Part shown: positions 35,495 through 43,696 of the stretch, piece by piece
Layout of the letters: each line of letters begins with the position of its first letter
Position numbering within the stretch: the first letter of the stretch is position 1
Assembly (NCBI GenBank): GCA_020443075.1
Contig: JAGRIU010000043.1
Coordinates: forward strand, 1 to 64,000
From: Alphaproteobacteria bacterium
GTDB lineage: Bacteria; Pseudomonadota; Alphaproteobacteria; Micavibrionales; Micavibrionaceae
Direction of reading: 5' to 3'
Length of the DNA stretch: 64,000 bases
Notes under the pieces: model-generated
What the model saw: only the letters and a program-made list of their open reading frames with translations
The model's database searches: none
Told to the model about the DNA's origin: nothing
Program-made: the position numbers and the translations under genes

Positions 35495-36188
35495 TGCAGG
35501 CCTCCTTCCAGAAGGTTTGATCGACGTAAGGTGTTGGGTCGTCTACGCCTGCCAGATGAAAGGCTTCGCGGCGTTCGACGCAGGTTCCGCAGCGTCCGCA
35601 GTGTATGTCTCCGCCTTTATAGCAAGACCATGTGTTTTCGAACGGGACGTTCAGGCGGGCCCCTTCGCGGACGATGGCGGCTTTGTTTAGCGTGAGGAAC
35701 GGGGCGTACATCTCTATTTTGTCCAGGCCTTCCATAGCGCAGTCCTGCATAGCGGCGAAGCTTTCGATGAAGGCCGGGCGGCAGTCTGGATAGATGAAAT
35801 GATCGCCCGCATGGACGGCGGTCGCTACGGCTTTGGCATTTTGGGCTGAGGCCGCGCCATAGGCGATGGCCAGCATAATCGCGTTGCGGTTGGGCACGAC
35901 GGTGATTTTCATGGTCTCTTCGGCGTAATGACCGTCGGGAACATCGACATTATCGGTCAAGGCCGAGCCGCTCAGTACCTTGCCGACCTCGGTAATGTCG
36001 ATGATTTTGTGTGGGACGCCGAGAGCGGCGGCGCATTTTTGCGCATAGCCGAGTTCTTTTTTGTGTCGTTGGCCGTAATCAAAGGATAGCAGTCCGGCGA
36101 GCGTGTTTTCCTGTGCGATTTTATGTGCGAGTGTGACGGAATCCAGTCCGCCGGAACAAATCACCAGTGTAGGGGTGTGGGCCTGCAT
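35487..36188 (-). CDS. queC: 7-cyano-7-deazaguanine synthase
   Basis: ATP-dependent conversion of 7-carboxy-7-deazaguanine to preQ0. 233 residues. The PP-loop is CSGGLDSVTLAHKI near the N-terminus. The zinc cysteines are at the C-terminus (NTWSCYKGGDIHCGRCGTCVERREAF is the region, with four Cys). I start at 36188 because AAGGAA lies seven bases upstream. The frame stays open to 36350, but this extra part crosses an inverted repeat and is not QueC-like. First gene of queC-queD-queE-queF. Confidence 0.95.
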   Translation of the reverse strand: MQAHTPTLVICSGGLDSVTLAHKIAQENTLAGLLSFDYGQRHKKELGYAQKCAAALGVPHKIIDITEVGKVLSGSALTDNVDVPDGHYAEETMKITVVPNRNAIMLAIAYGAASAQNAKAVATAVHAGDHFIYPDCRPAFIESFAAMQDCAMEGLDKIEMYAPFLTLNKAAIVREGARLNVPFENTWSCYKGGDIHCGRCGTCVERREAFHLAGVDDPTPYVDQTFWKEACNV

Positions 36189-36213
36189 TGTTGTTTCCTT
36201 GTTTTCGTTGTTA

Positions 36214-36328
36214 AGCCGGGTAAGGTCTGCGACCGGCTGGGAGCTTTCATCGTTTAATTTTGAGTGCGTTGCTCGTCGTTTACGTACCTTTGTACGCTTC
36301 TCTCCTCGCGCCTGCTCCAAATTAAACG
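36214..36328. repeat. Nested inverted repeats in the queC leader
   Basis: Outer arms CGTTTAATTT (36251-36260) and AAATTAAACG (36319-36328) are perfect; CGTAC-CTTT-GTACG (36283-36296) lies inside. A separate AGCCGG-N13-CCGGCT pair (36214-36219, 36233-36238) sits next to the queC start. Together these could fold the ~240-base queC leader. It does not look like a preQ1 riboswitch. The gap 36189-36428 otherwise shows only the sseA ribosome site (AGGAG). Confidence 0.55.
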
Positions 36329-36428
36329 CTGTTTGCTCCTGCTTGGCCATCTTCTAACAGCTTACGCCTTGAAGGGGAAGCTTTTTTATCCTAAGTCATA
36401 GGAAGGACATTTTTACAGGAGCCTACTT

Positions 36429-37286
36429 ATGAGCCGTTATCCCGCCGTTATCAGTGCCGCCGACCTTTTCGATATTATAGGCCGTGAGGATGTGAAAATT
36501 CTCGATGCGACGTTTGTGCTGCCCAATTCCGGGCTTGATCCGTTGGCAGATTACCAAAAAGAGCATATCGAGGGCGCGCAGTTTTTCGATATCAAGGATT
36601 TTGCCGATACGGAGAATCCTGCGCCGCATATGCTGTGCGGGCCGGATTGTTTTGCTGCGAAAATAGGCGCGATGGGTATTGGTAACGATGATACGGTTGT
36701 GATTTATGGTCAATCTGGGATGATTATGGGCCCGGCGCGGGCGTGGTGGACGTTTAAAACTTTCGGGCATGAAAAGGTGATGGTTCTTGACGGCGGCTTG
36801 CCGGCCTGGAAGCGTGCGGGGTTGTCTGTGACGGGTGATCAGCCCCCTGCCCCGGAAAACTCATCTTATACTGCACATTTCCAGCCCGCTCTGGTGCGCA
36901 GTATGAAAGATGTTGAAGCGTCTATGAGCGCCGGGCGGCTGATACTGGATGCCCGTCCGGCGGAGCGTTTTTCCGGAGCGACGCCCGAGCCGCGCGGGGA
37001 TATGCGCGCCGGGCATATTCCGGGCAGTCATAATATTCCGTGCTCACAAATTGTCGATCCGCAAACGGGATGCATGAAGTCTCACGATGAATTGGAAGCG
37101 CTGTTTTCGATTTGCAAATCCGGTGAAAAAGCTTGTGATATCACGCTGAGCTGCGGCAGCGGGGTGACGGCGTGTGCTTTGGCGCTGGCGCTTTATTCTT
37201 TGGGCTATGAGAACTGGAGCGTTTATGACGGTTCATGGAGTGAATGGGGCCATAAGAATGCGGGGACGCAAATTGCAACGCAATAG
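36429..37286 (+). CDS. sseA: 3-mercaptopyruvate/thiosulfate sulfurtransferase
   Basis: 285 residues, two rhodanese domains. The N-terminal inactive one carries DATFVLPNSG and DGGLPAWKRAG; the C-terminal one holds the catalytic Cys in LSCGSGVTACALA. The CGSGVTA loop is that of 3-mercaptopyruvate sulfurtransferases. It transfers sulfur to thiols or cyanide. AGGAG is eight bases before the ATG. Divergent from queC. Confidence 0.93.
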   Translation: MSRYPAVISAADLFDIIGREDVKILDATFVLPNSGLDPLADYQKEHIEGAQFFDIKDFADTENPAPHMLCGPDCFAAKIGAMGIGNDDTVVIYGQSGMIMGPARAWWTFKTFGHEKVMVLDGGLPAWKRAGLSVTGDQPPAPENSSYTAHFQPALVRSMKDVEASMSAGRLILDARPAERFSGATPEPRGDMRAGHIPGSHNIPCSQIVDPQTGCMKSHDELEALFSICKSGEKACDITLSCGSGVTACALALALYSLGYENWSVYDGSWSEWGHKNAGTQIATQ

Positions 37287-37351
37287 CGCTGTTTATATCC
37301 CGCTTACATCCCTTTGTATGGGCCGATTTTAACGGTTTGTTTACATTTTCC

Positions 37352-37380
37352 TTGCAAAAGCGACGAATCTTTTATATAAA
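37352..37380 (+). promoter_or_regulatory. Promoter of candidate small RNA
   Basis: TTGCAA (37352-37357, four of six), 17-base spacer, TATAAA (37375-37380, five of six). A near-CtrA-type TTAA-N7-TTTA pattern lies just upstream at 37329-37343, with one mismatch to the TTAA-N7-TTAA box. Confidence 0.5.
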
Positions 37381-37386
37381 GGACTC

Positions 37387-37450
37387 TACACACCCTCTAT
37401 TACCGCCGTTTGTCCGGAGCATCTTTCAATAGGTCTCCGGACCTTTTTTT
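37387..37450 (+). ncRNA. Candidate small RNA, about 64 nt
   Basis: No ribosome site or open frame follows the promoter at 37352-37380, and an intrinsic terminator ends at 37450. The product would be a short RNA with an unstructured 5' part (rich in C and T) and the terminator hairpin. The alternative is that the promoter is chance and the hairpin ends sseA transcription. Neighbours are sseA and the paralogue pair on the opposite strand. Confidence 0.4.
37412..37450 (+). terminator. Strong intrinsic terminator
   Basis: GTCCGGAG (37412-37419) and CTCCGGAC (37435-37442) make an 8-bp perfect stem followed by C and seven T. On the opposite strand the T-run is absent, so it works for plus-strand transcripts. 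Confidence 0.85.
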
Positions 37451-37501
37451 GTGTGGTTTGTGTAGATGTTTCCGCAGAGTTTCGGTGTAATCTAATTCTA
37501 A

Positions 37502-38743
37502 TTAAATATGTGCGTTCTCGGGTTTGGTTTCTGTGCTTTGGCTACTTCTCCAGGTTTGTTGGATAACCTGACGGCTAGGGTGAGTCATAAGAACTATGCG
37601 TTGGTCTTCTTCGCGCGAGGTGTCCGCAATACCTTTTCCGCTTCGTGCTTGGGAAAAAAGTTGAAAAAGCTCGTCTCCCAATATTTCCCATGAGCCGGGC
37701 AGGTTTCTTTTAGGTTGGAGGCGCATCGTTTCGCCCTGGTTTTTAAAGGGGACCCCGTTTATTTGTTCAGCATGTGTTTCATAAGCTTCTTTTAGCCGGT
37801 CAACCCCCTCTTGGCTTTCGCCGCTGACAACGATGCCGACTTCGAGCTCTTGGCTTGGGGCGGAAAAAGCTGCGAAGCCATTTTCTTGTGCGATTATAAA
37901 GGCCTGGACAAGACGTTGTTTGAAGTCAGAAGAGGCGGTGGTGGCGTCAATTGTTTCTTTAACGTCTACTTTCGGTTGATTGCCTTTTTTAAGCTCTTCA
38001 ATATTTATGAATGTTGCCGGATGCACGTATATTGCATCAGCTCTAGGTTTTTCTTTATATTTGAGCGCCTTGGCGGTGTCTGCTACAATTTCTTTTTTTC
38101 TTGAGCCAAAATCTACCGCATTGACTGTTTCGATGTTTATTCCGAGCTTGAATAAAAGCTCTCTATTTTGTTCGTTGTTTTCTATCAAAACGCCGATAAA
38201 TTTAAGATTTGACATTATGACTACTGTTTCGCCCGAATGGGCCAGTTCTTCCAGTGTGTGTCGCAGTCTTCTTCCTTGCAGGCTTGCGCTTATTTTTTCC
38301 AAGCCTTTGAGTTCGGGGTAAACTATGTCATCGCTACTCTTTGTCTTTCGTCTTGCGGGTTTTCTTTCATGTGTCGCGGCAGGTTGCTGACCGATATAGA
38401 ATTTTCTTTCAGTGTCCAGAGCAAGGTCGGGGAAGCGACCTTGATTTTTGTGCTCAATATAGCTTCCCACGGTCATGGACAGGATGTCGTTTCCTCCTTC
38501 GCCCATAATAATTAACGCCTCTTCGCTTCTGTGCAGCAGGCTTGCATTCGCTCTGTACGCATTCAGATCGATCCGACGGAGCTCGTTTCCGCCTCCCAGA
38601 CTCTGGATCGCGCTCGCAGGGAGAAGAATGATGCTGTTTTGATCGCCTTGGGCAACCGGCGCAACTTTATTCCCGTTTGCAATGGCGCGCAGGTCGTTTT
38701 GATTGATTTGCGTTATAGGTTTGTTGGTTTTCATATCACTCAT
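37502..38743 (-). CDS. Unrecognised three-part protein, paralogue of the next gene
   Basis: 413 residues, no family recognised, soluble. The N-terminal domain (about 25-115) contains VAPV..., ILLPASAIQSL, ALIIMGEGGNDILSM. The C-terminal domain (about 275-398) contains RLVQAFIIAQENGFAAF, QELEVGIVVSG, GSWEILGDELFQLFSQARSG, VLMTHPSRQVIQQTW. Both domains are shared with the protein encoded at 38799-39923. The centre (about 145-250) is unique: RRLRHTLEELAHSGETVVIM and KFIGVLIENNEQ recall a Phd-like antitoxin fold, which is speculation. No Shine-Dalgarno precedes the ATG. Slightly AT-richer than its neighbours. Confidence 0.8.
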   Translation of the reverse strand: MSDMKTNKPITQINQNDLRAIANGNKVAPVAQGDQNSIILLPASAIQSLGGGNELRRIDLNAYRANASLLHRSEEALIIMGEGGNDILSMTVGSYIEHKNQGRFPDLALDTERKFYIGQQPAATHERKPARRKTKSSDDIVYPELKGLEKISASLQGRRLRHTLEELAHSGETVVIMSNLKFIGVLIENNEQNRELLFKLGINIETVNAVDFGSRKKEIVADTAKALKYKEKPRADAIYVHPATFINIEELKKGNQPKVDVKETIDATTASSDFKQRLVQAFIIAQENGFAAFSAPSQELEVGIVVSGESQEGVDRLKEAYETHAEQINGVPFKNQGETMRLQPKRNLPGSWEILGDELFQLFSQARSGKGIADTSREEDQRIVLMTHPSRQVIQQTWRSSQSTETKPENAHI

Positions 38744-38747
38744 GCGA

Positions 38748-38780
38748 ATTATTCATAACTTTTCATTTTTTGAGGCACAA
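38748..38780 (-). promoter_or_regulatory. Core promoter directly before the 413-residue gene
   Basis: On the minus strand TTGTGC (38780-38775), 17-base spacer, then TATGAATAAT (38757-38748), with the ATG four bases later. TTG-N3-N17-TATGAATAAT-N4-ATG is repeated at 39928-39960 before the paralogue. Initiation would fall at the start codon. Confidence 0.5.
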
Positions 38781-38798
38781 GCTTTTTCTTAAGATTTT

Positions 38799-39923
38799 TT
38801 ACACACCGTTACGGGCGAGCAGCGAATAGGTTTGATCATCTTTTTTGTTACGGCTGTTCCATGTTTTCTGAATGACTTTTCTGCTTGGATGTATCATCAG
38901 AGTTATGTTTGTGGCCTCATCCTTCAGGGACGCCGTACTGGCTATTCCTCCTTCAACTTGGGCCTGTTCGAAAAGCTTTAAGAGTTTATCGGCTATGGCT
39001 TCCCAGTCTGCCGGGAGTGTTTCGACCGGTAGGCAGAACATTGTTTCTCCACTTTTCCTGTACTTAACGCCATTCACTTGTTTTGTGTGTTTTTGGTATG
39101 CTGCCCTTAAATTGGGTATATCATTTTCAGTGTCACTTACAATAATTCCGACTTCAAGCTGTTCTTCGGGGCATGAAAAACCTGCGAAGTGGTTTTTTTG
39201 CGCGAAAAGAAAGGCTTGTACCAAACGGCGTTTCATTCCGTCGAGTGCCGGGGGAAAAGGCGGTGGCGGCGGGTCATCTCTGAATTCTTCAGGGATGTCT
39301 TCTGCGTCTCTTATTATTGTGTTAGTAGTGTCACGTTCTTTTTCCGATGGCTTATTTAGAAGCGCGGCCTCTATTCCAATTTCAGTCTGTCTAACCTCTG
39401 TGCGACGAGAAGTGGTTTTTGCATTTTCATCCGTTTCAAGTGTTTCTAGCTTTGCGGCTGGGCTTGATGAGACCTCTGCAGGATTTTGAGTGGCAGCCTC
39501 TGTGACGCTTGTTTTTTCAGGGGATGATGTCGCGTTTTTAGGTTTCGGACGGCGGTTTGCTTTTGCTCTTGTAACCTTATCCGCCTTAAACCTTTGGGAC
39601 ATATCAAATGTAAAGCCGTTGAAAGCCCCTCTTTCTCTTAGCGTGAGGTAGAATAGTGTTTTTATTGAAAGTATGCGGCTTCCATCATCTCCTGTGACGA
39701 TTATGGCTTCCGTGCCGCTGTTATGCAGGCGCTTTCCTCTCAAGGCGTAGTCTTCTACGGTTAAAACTTCACAGTCTTTACAGCCTTCAATTTCGTCTAT
39801 GGCGGCGGCCGGGAGTAATAGTATTACGTTTATGTCATCATCTGCGACAGGCACAATCGATTGTCCCGCACCAATTGATGTGACATCGCTTGCGCTTATG
39901 TTTGAAAGTTTTCTACGGCCCAT
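38799..39923 (-). CDS. Unrecognised protein, paralogue of the gene before it
   Basis: 374 residues, no family recognised. N-terminal domain about 20-112 (IVPVADDDINVILLLPAA, EAIIVTGDDGSRILSI). C-terminal domain about 230-355 (RLVQAFLFAQKNHFAGFS, EQLEVGIIVSD, GETMFCLPVETLPADWEAI, LMIHPSRKVIQKTW). Both match the 413-residue protein, but the centre (about 115-228) is a Lys/Thr/Ala-rich disordered linker ending in a proline run (PPPPPFPP). No signal peptide. No Shine-Dalgarno; a promoter lies at 39928-39960. Probably made by tandem duplication. Confidence 0.8.
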   Translation of the reverse strand: MGRRKLSNISASDVTSIGAGQSIVPVADDDINVILLLPAAAIDEIEGCKDCEVLTVEDYALRGKRLHNSGTEAIIVTGDDGSRILSIKTLFYLTLRERGAFNGFTFDMSQRFKADKVTRAKANRRPKPKNATSSPEKTSVTEAATQNPAEVSSSPAAKLETLETDENAKTTSRRTEVRQTEIGIEAALLNKPSEKERDTTNTIIRDAEDIPEEFRDDPPPPPFPPALDGMKRRLVQAFLFAQKNHFAGFSCPEEQLEVGIIVSDTENDIPNLRAAYQKHTKQVNGVKYRKSGETMFCLPVETLPADWEAIADKLLKLFEQAQVEGGIASTASLKDEATNITLMIHPSRKVIQKTWNSRNKKDDQTYSLLARNGV

Positions 39924-39927
39924 GATG

Positions 39928-39960
39928 ATTATTCATAAGTGTAGATGGTGTTTTATGCAA
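39928..39960 (-). promoter_or_regulatory. Core promoter directly before the 374-residue gene
   Basis: On the minus strand TTGCAT (39960-39955), 17-base spacer, TATGAATAAT (39937-39928), then four bases and the ATG. Same layout and same 10-mer as at 38748-38780. Confidence 0.5.
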
Positions 39961-39968
39961 GGGCTTTA

Positions 39969-40292
39969 TTATTTTTCTATGTCCGTTTGTTCTTTGATCC
40001 ACTGTAAAAATGGTGGATGGCCGTGCTGTATACCCCATGCCATGATGCAGGGGCACTCATAGCTGTGGTGTTTGAGGATTGTTTCGCGCAGGGCCTCAAA
40101 ATTTTCCGAGGTTGTTTTGAAAAGCGCGGCCGTTTCTTTTTCGTTTTTTATCTCGCCTTGCCATTCATAGAGTGATTGGTGCGGCGGGAAGATGTTTGCA
40201 CAGGCTATCAAACGCTTTTCGAGCAGAATTCTAGCGATTTTACCGGCTTGTTCTTCGTTTTCGAAGGTGGCGTAGACTAGCAAGGTTTGCAT
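39969..40292 (-). CDS. cutA: Divalent-cation tolerance protein CutA
   Basis: 107 residues, close to the family norm. Typical features: YATFENEEQAGKIARILLEKRLIACANIFP, SLYEWQGEIKNEKETAALFKT, and the C-terminal CIMAWGIQHGHPPFLQWI. CutA forms trimers; its copper-tolerance role is uncertain in most bacteria. Stands between the paralogue promoter and the tRNA-Pro genes. Confidence 0.93.
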   Translation of the reverse strand: MQTLLVYATFENEEQAGKIARILLEKRLIACANIFPPHQSLYEWQGEIKNEKETAALFKTTSENFEALRETILKHHSYECPCIMAWGIQHGHPPFLQWIKEQTDIEK

Positions 40293-40315
40293 GATACTTT
40301 TTGCTGAAATTTAAA

Positions 40316-40392
40316 TGGTCGGGCTGAGAGGATTCGAACCTCCGGCCTCCTCGTCCCGAACGAGGCGCGCTACCAGACTGCGCTACAGCCCG
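40316..40392 (-). tRNA. tRNA-Pro(CGG)
   Basis: 77 nt with encoded CCA. Acceptor CGGGCTG pairs with CAGCCCG. The anticodon loop TTCGGGA gives anticodon CGG (minus strand, 40358-40356), reading CCG. T-loop GGTTCGAATCC. Fifteen bases downstream of a second tRNA-Pro gene. Confidence 0.96.
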
Positions 40393-40407
40393 ACATTAGA
40401 ACAAAAA

Positions 40408-40484
40408 TGGTCGGAACGAGAGGATTTGAACCTCCGACCCCTTGCACCCCATGCAAGTGCGCTACCAGGCTGCGCCACGTTCCG
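40408..40484 (-). tRNA. tRNA-Pro(GGG)
   Basis: 77 nt with encoded CCA. Acceptor CGGAACG pairs with CGTTCCG. The anticodon loop ATGGGGT gives anticodon GGG (40450-40448), reading CCC and CCU. Located between merR and the CGG gene, a usual place for tRNA-Pro downstream of ihfA-merR in alphaproteobacteria. Confidence 0.96.
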
Positions 40485-40547
40485 ATCGCAAGGCGTTTTA
40501 CTCGATTTTGATCGCTTTTGCAAATGTTTCGGTGAGCGATTGCCGCT

Positions 40548-41099
40548 TTATTCTTCGTCTTCGGATTTAATCGCGTTGCGCAGCGCTTTGAGTTCGTTCA
40601 GGGTTGTTTCCAGTTTTGCGCGTTGGGACAGGCTCAGGCCTTTGCGGGCGGCTTGTGCGATTGCGCGGGCATCCTCTGCGGCTTCGTTGTTGTTGGAGGA
40701 CTCGCGCTGTGTTTCCTCGTTCAAGAGCTGTCTTTTGCCCTTTTCACGCAGGAGTTTCTGGACGCCTTTGATTGTGTATTTTTCCGTGTAAAGCAGATGA
40801 TGGATTTTTTTCAGGAGCTCAATATCTTCGGGGCGATAGTAACGGCGACCGCCGCCGCGTTTCAGGGGTCGCACTTGAGAAAATTTTGTTTCCCAGAAGC
40901 GCAGAACGTGTTGCTGGACATCCAGTTCATCGGCGACTTCGCTAATGGTGCGGAAGGCGGCGGAGGATTTTTGGCGTTTGCCTGCCGTTTTATCGTCTTC
41001 CTCTTGCGCCGGATGGTTTGTCAGAGGCGTTTGCGATTGCAATACATCGGCGTCGCGTTCATTTTCTAGGCTTTGCATGGATGATGTCTGGCTGTTCAT
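40548..41099 (-). CDS. MerR-family transcriptional regulator
   Basis: 183 residues. The N-terminal helix-turn-helix is [24 protein letters not shown], followed by [20 protein letters not shown] and the wing and linker typical of MerR. No Cys cluster is visible, so it is not a classical metal sensor. It is the MerR protein regularly found after ihfA in alphaproteobacteria. An N-terminal acidic region (about 1-50) precedes the domain. Ligand and targets unknown. Confidence 0.92.
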   Translation of the reverse strand: MNSQTSSMQSLENERDADVLQSQTPLTNHPAQEEDDKTAGKRQKSSAAFRTISEVADELDVQQHVLRFWETKFSQVRPLKRGGGRRYYRPEDIELLKKIHHLLYTEKYTIKGVQKLLREKGKRQLLNEETQRESSNNNEAAEDARAIAQAARKGLSLSQRAKLETTLNELKALRNAIKSEDEE

Positions 41100-41121
41100 T
41101 CTTTATATCCTCCCCTGTTTG

Positions 41122-41415
41122 TTATTTTTTGTTGATACGGTCTTTGAGTACATGTGAAGCCCGGAAGACCAAAACCTTGCGCGGTGAAATCGGAACTTCG
41201 ATCCCGGTTTTAGGGTTGCGGCCGATGCGCTCGCCTTTTTCGCGGACGGAAAAGCTGCCGAAGGAGGAGATTTTGACCGTATCGCCGCCGATGAGGGCGT
41301 TTGAAATTTCATCCAGTACGGATTCTACAAGGTCAGAGGATTCGTTGCGTGACAAGCCGACTTCGTTACAAACGGCATCGGCCAGATCGGCGCGGGTGAT
41401 GGTGCGCGTTTCCAT
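41122..41415 (-). CDS. ihfA: Integration host factor subunit alpha
   Basis: 97 residues. [45 protein letters not shown] and [21 protein letters not shown] cover the whole fold; the arm RNPKTG inserts in the minor groove. It bends DNA, as IhfA-IhfB heterodimer. It lies 134 bases downstream of fabH in the same direction and 22 bases before merR. Confidence 0.95.
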   Translation of the reverse strand: METRTITRADLADAVCNEVGLSRNESSDLVESVLDEISNALIGGDTVKISSFGSFSVREKGERIGRNPKTGIEVPISPRKVLVFRASHVLKDRINKK

Positions 41416-41549
41416 ATCTTTTTTCCTTCCAGTCTGTGAGTGAACCTAGACTAGCGATCCTGTCCGCAGGCGTCAATATTTTAAGAGGCCTTATCCGCAA
41501 AAAATGATTCTGTATCAAGGTGTAAGGGCGTGCTCTTAAAGGGAGGCCG

Positions 41550-42530
41550 TTAGAAGCGGATGAGGGCTGCGCCCCAGGTTAGGCCGCCGCCCATGGCTTC
41601 GAGAAGTAAAAGGTCGCCTTTTTTGATGCGGCCGCTGCTGACGGCTTCGTCCAGAGCCAGAGGGATGGAGGCGGCAGAGGTGTTGCCGTGGTGATCAACG
41701 GTGACGACGACTTTATCCATGGACATGCCCAGCTTTTTAGCTGTGGATTCGATGATACGGATATTGGCTTGATGCGGGACCAGCCAATCAACGTCTGCGG
41801 GGGTGATGTTGTTTTTCTCTATGGCTTCGGCTACGACATCGGCCATGCATTGAACGGCGTGTTTGAAGACCTCGCGGCCTTCCATGATGATATGGCCGCT
41901 TTGTCCTGTGCTGGACGGGCCGCCATCGGTGTATAAAAGGTTTGCGTGGCGACCGTTTGCGTAGAGATGCGTGGAGTGGACGCCGCGCGCGTGAATGCTT
42001 TCGTCTTCACTTTCTTGTGCTTCCAAGATTACGGCCCCTGCTCCGTCGGCAAAGAGCACGCAGGTGCTGCGGTCGTTCCAGTCCACAACGGATGACATTT
42101 TTTCCGCGCCGATGACCAGAATGCGTTTGAACTGGCCGCTGGTGATGAAATTGTTTGCGGTGGCCAGTGCGTAGACAAAGCCTGTGCACACAGCCTGCAC
42201 GTCGAAGGCCATGCCGGGAGGAATGCCTAGGGCCGCTTGTACTTTGACGGCGACGGCCGGGAAGGTTTGATCCGGCGTTGTGGTGGCGACGATGACGCCC
42301 TGGATGTCTTGCGGGCTTAGGCCGCTACGATCAAGAGCCAAGTGGCCTGCCTTGATGGCCAGATCGGCTGTGGTTTCTTTTTCAGCGGCAATGTGACGCT
42401 GCTTGATACCGCTGCGTTGCGTGATCCATTCGTCGGATGTGTCGACCATTTTTTCCAGTTCCTGATTGGTCAGGATTTTTTCAGGCAAATAGGAGCCGGT
42501 GGATTTGATGATTGAACGGATGACAGGCAT
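41550..42530 (-). CDS. fabH: 3-oxoacyl-[ACP] synthase III
   Basis: Starts fatty-acid synthesis by condensing acetyl-CoA with malonyl-ACP. 326 residues. The triad is Cys115 ([12 protein letters not shown]), His in [10 protein letters not shown] and Asn in [12 protein letters not shown]. The N-terminal [14 protein letters not shown] is typical. Starts six bases after the plsX stop, as in the conserved plsX-fabH-ihfA order. Confidence 0.96.
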   Translation of the reverse strand: MPVIRSIIKSTGSYLPEKILTNQELEKMVDTSDEWITQRSGIKQRHIAAEKETTADLAIKAGHLALDRSGLSPQDIQGVIVATTTPDQTFPAVAVKVQAALGIPPGMAFDVQAVCTGFVYALATANNFITSGQFKRILVIGAEKMSSVVDWNDRSTCVLFADGAGAVILEAQESEDESIHARGVHSTHLYANGRHANLLYTDGGPSSTGQSGHIIMEGREVFKHAVQCMADVVAEAIEKNNITPADVDWLVPHQANIRIIESTAKKLGMSMDKVVVTVDHHGNTSAASIPLALDEAVSSGRIKKGDLLLLEAMGGGLTWGAALIRF

Positions 42531-42536
42531 TTAAAT

Positions 42537-43586
42537 CTAATAACTTTCTATACTCAGGAATGATTCTTGTTCCATGAGGTGGTTTATATCACGGGCGACG
42601 CGTTCTATATAGCCGTGATTTGCCAGTTCTGCGGCCAAGTTGACGGCGCTGGAAAAGGCCAACGCATCGCATCCACCGTGACTTTTGACGCACAAGCCGC
42701 CGAGTCCGAGAAAAACACCACCGTTGTATATGCGCGGATCAACCTTGTGCTTGAAGCGTTTGAGTGCAACAAACGCCAGTATACCGCCTAGAATCGAGAG
42801 CGGGTCGCCGGTGATGAATTTTTTGAAGTAATGTCCTGTTACTTTACCGACACCTTCTGCGGTTTTTAAAGCGATATTGCCGGCGTAGCCGTCACTGACG
42901 ACGACATCGACACTGCCGTTTGTAAGGTCTGTGCCTTCGACAAAGCCCTTGTAACGACCTGGAAATTCTATTTTAGAGAGGATAGCTCCGGCTTTTTTGA
43001 CGTGTTCAGGCCCTTTCGTTTCTTCGGTGCCTACATTCAGCAGGCCGACGCTGGGCTTATCAACGCCTTTGTGGGCTTTTGCAAAGACGGAGCCCAGTAC
43101 AGCAAATTGGACAAGGTTTTCAGCTTCGACGAGTACGTTGGCGCCTAGGTCCAGTATGATGGTATCGGTGTCCATTGTCGGGAAAACGCTGGCGATGGCC
43201 GGGCGGTGAATGCCGGGCAGCATTTTGAGCACGATTTTGGCTACGGCCATCAACGCGCCTGTGTTCCCGGCGGAAACGACGGCATCGGCGCGGCCTTCCT
43301 GTACGGCTTCGATGGCCAGGCGCATGGATGAGCCTTTACTGGCGCGCAGAGCACTTGAGGGTTTTTCGCCGCTTTTGATGAATTTGTCCGTGTGGTGTAC
43401 TGTTGAGGCCGCTTTCAGTTCGGGGTGTTGAGTTAAAAGCGGGGTTACGGCTGTTTCATCGCCAAAAAATATGAATTTCAGATCAGGACTTTTTTTGAGA
43501 GCGAGTGCTGCACCCGGTACAGTGCTATTTACGCCATGATCTCCGCCCATAGCGTCGATTGCGATTGTTTTATTTGCGGCAGACAC
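42537..43586 (-). CDS. plsX: Phosphate acyltransferase PlsX
   Basis: 349 residues. Converts acyl-ACP to acyl-phosphate for phospholipid synthesis. IAIDAMGGDHGVNSTV, ASKGSSMRLA, VSAGNTGALMA, VGTEETKG and VSDGYAGNIALKTAEG are family blocks. The start is a GTG at 43586; no ATG lies between it and the conserved IAIDAMGG. AAGG is about 13 bases upstream. Follows rpmF by 110 bases, which hold a hairpin. Confidence 0.95.
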   Translation of the reverse strand: MSAANKTIAIDAMGGDHGVNSTVPGAALALKKSPDLKFIFFGDETAVTPLLTQHPELKAASTVHHTDKFIKSGEKPSSALRASKGSSMRLAIEAVQEGRADAVVSAGNTGALMAVAKIVLKMLPGIHRPAIASVFPTMDTDTIILDLGANVLVEAENLVQFAVLGSVFAKAHKGVDKPSVGLLNVGTEETKGPEHVKKAGAILSKIEFPGRYKGFVEGTDLTNGSVDVVVSDGYAGNIALKTAEGVGKVTGHYFKKFITGDPLSILGGILAFVALKRFKHKVDPRIYNGGVFLGLGGLCVKSHGGCDALAFSSAVNLAAELANHGYIERVARDINHLMEQESFLSIESY

Positions 43587-43634
43587 GGTCAGTATAACCT
43601 TTTATCAGGAGAGATAATAAAGAATGGTCCTAGC

Positions 43635-43666
43635 AAAAGGCCCTGTATGGGCATCATATCAGGGCC
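43635..43666 (-). terminator. Hairpin between rpmF and plsX
   Basis: GGCCCTG (43639-43645) and CAGGGCC (43660-43666) form a 7-bp stem. On the minus strand it is followed by only four T (43638-43635), so it is a weak terminator or attenuator that may lower plsX expression relative to rpmF. Confidence 0.45.
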
Positions 43667-43696
43667 GAACGCTTTTTGTAAGTGGGAAGCTGCGGT

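Noticed and set aside
36189..36350. 54-residue N-terminal extension of QueC
   Set aside because: Frame is open, but a good ribosome site lies at the internal start, QueC begins close to its PP-loop, and the extension crosses an inverted repeat.
36189..36420. preQ1 riboswitch upstream of queC
   Set aside because: I looked for the short preQ1-I and larger types; the leader hairpins do not match their conserved residues.
37287..40500. Genomic island next to the tRNA-Pro genes
   Set aside because: No integrase, transposase or direct repeat is visible, and cutA, tRNA-Pro and merR are in their usual order. The paralogue pair could be acquired, but nothing in the sequence proves an island.
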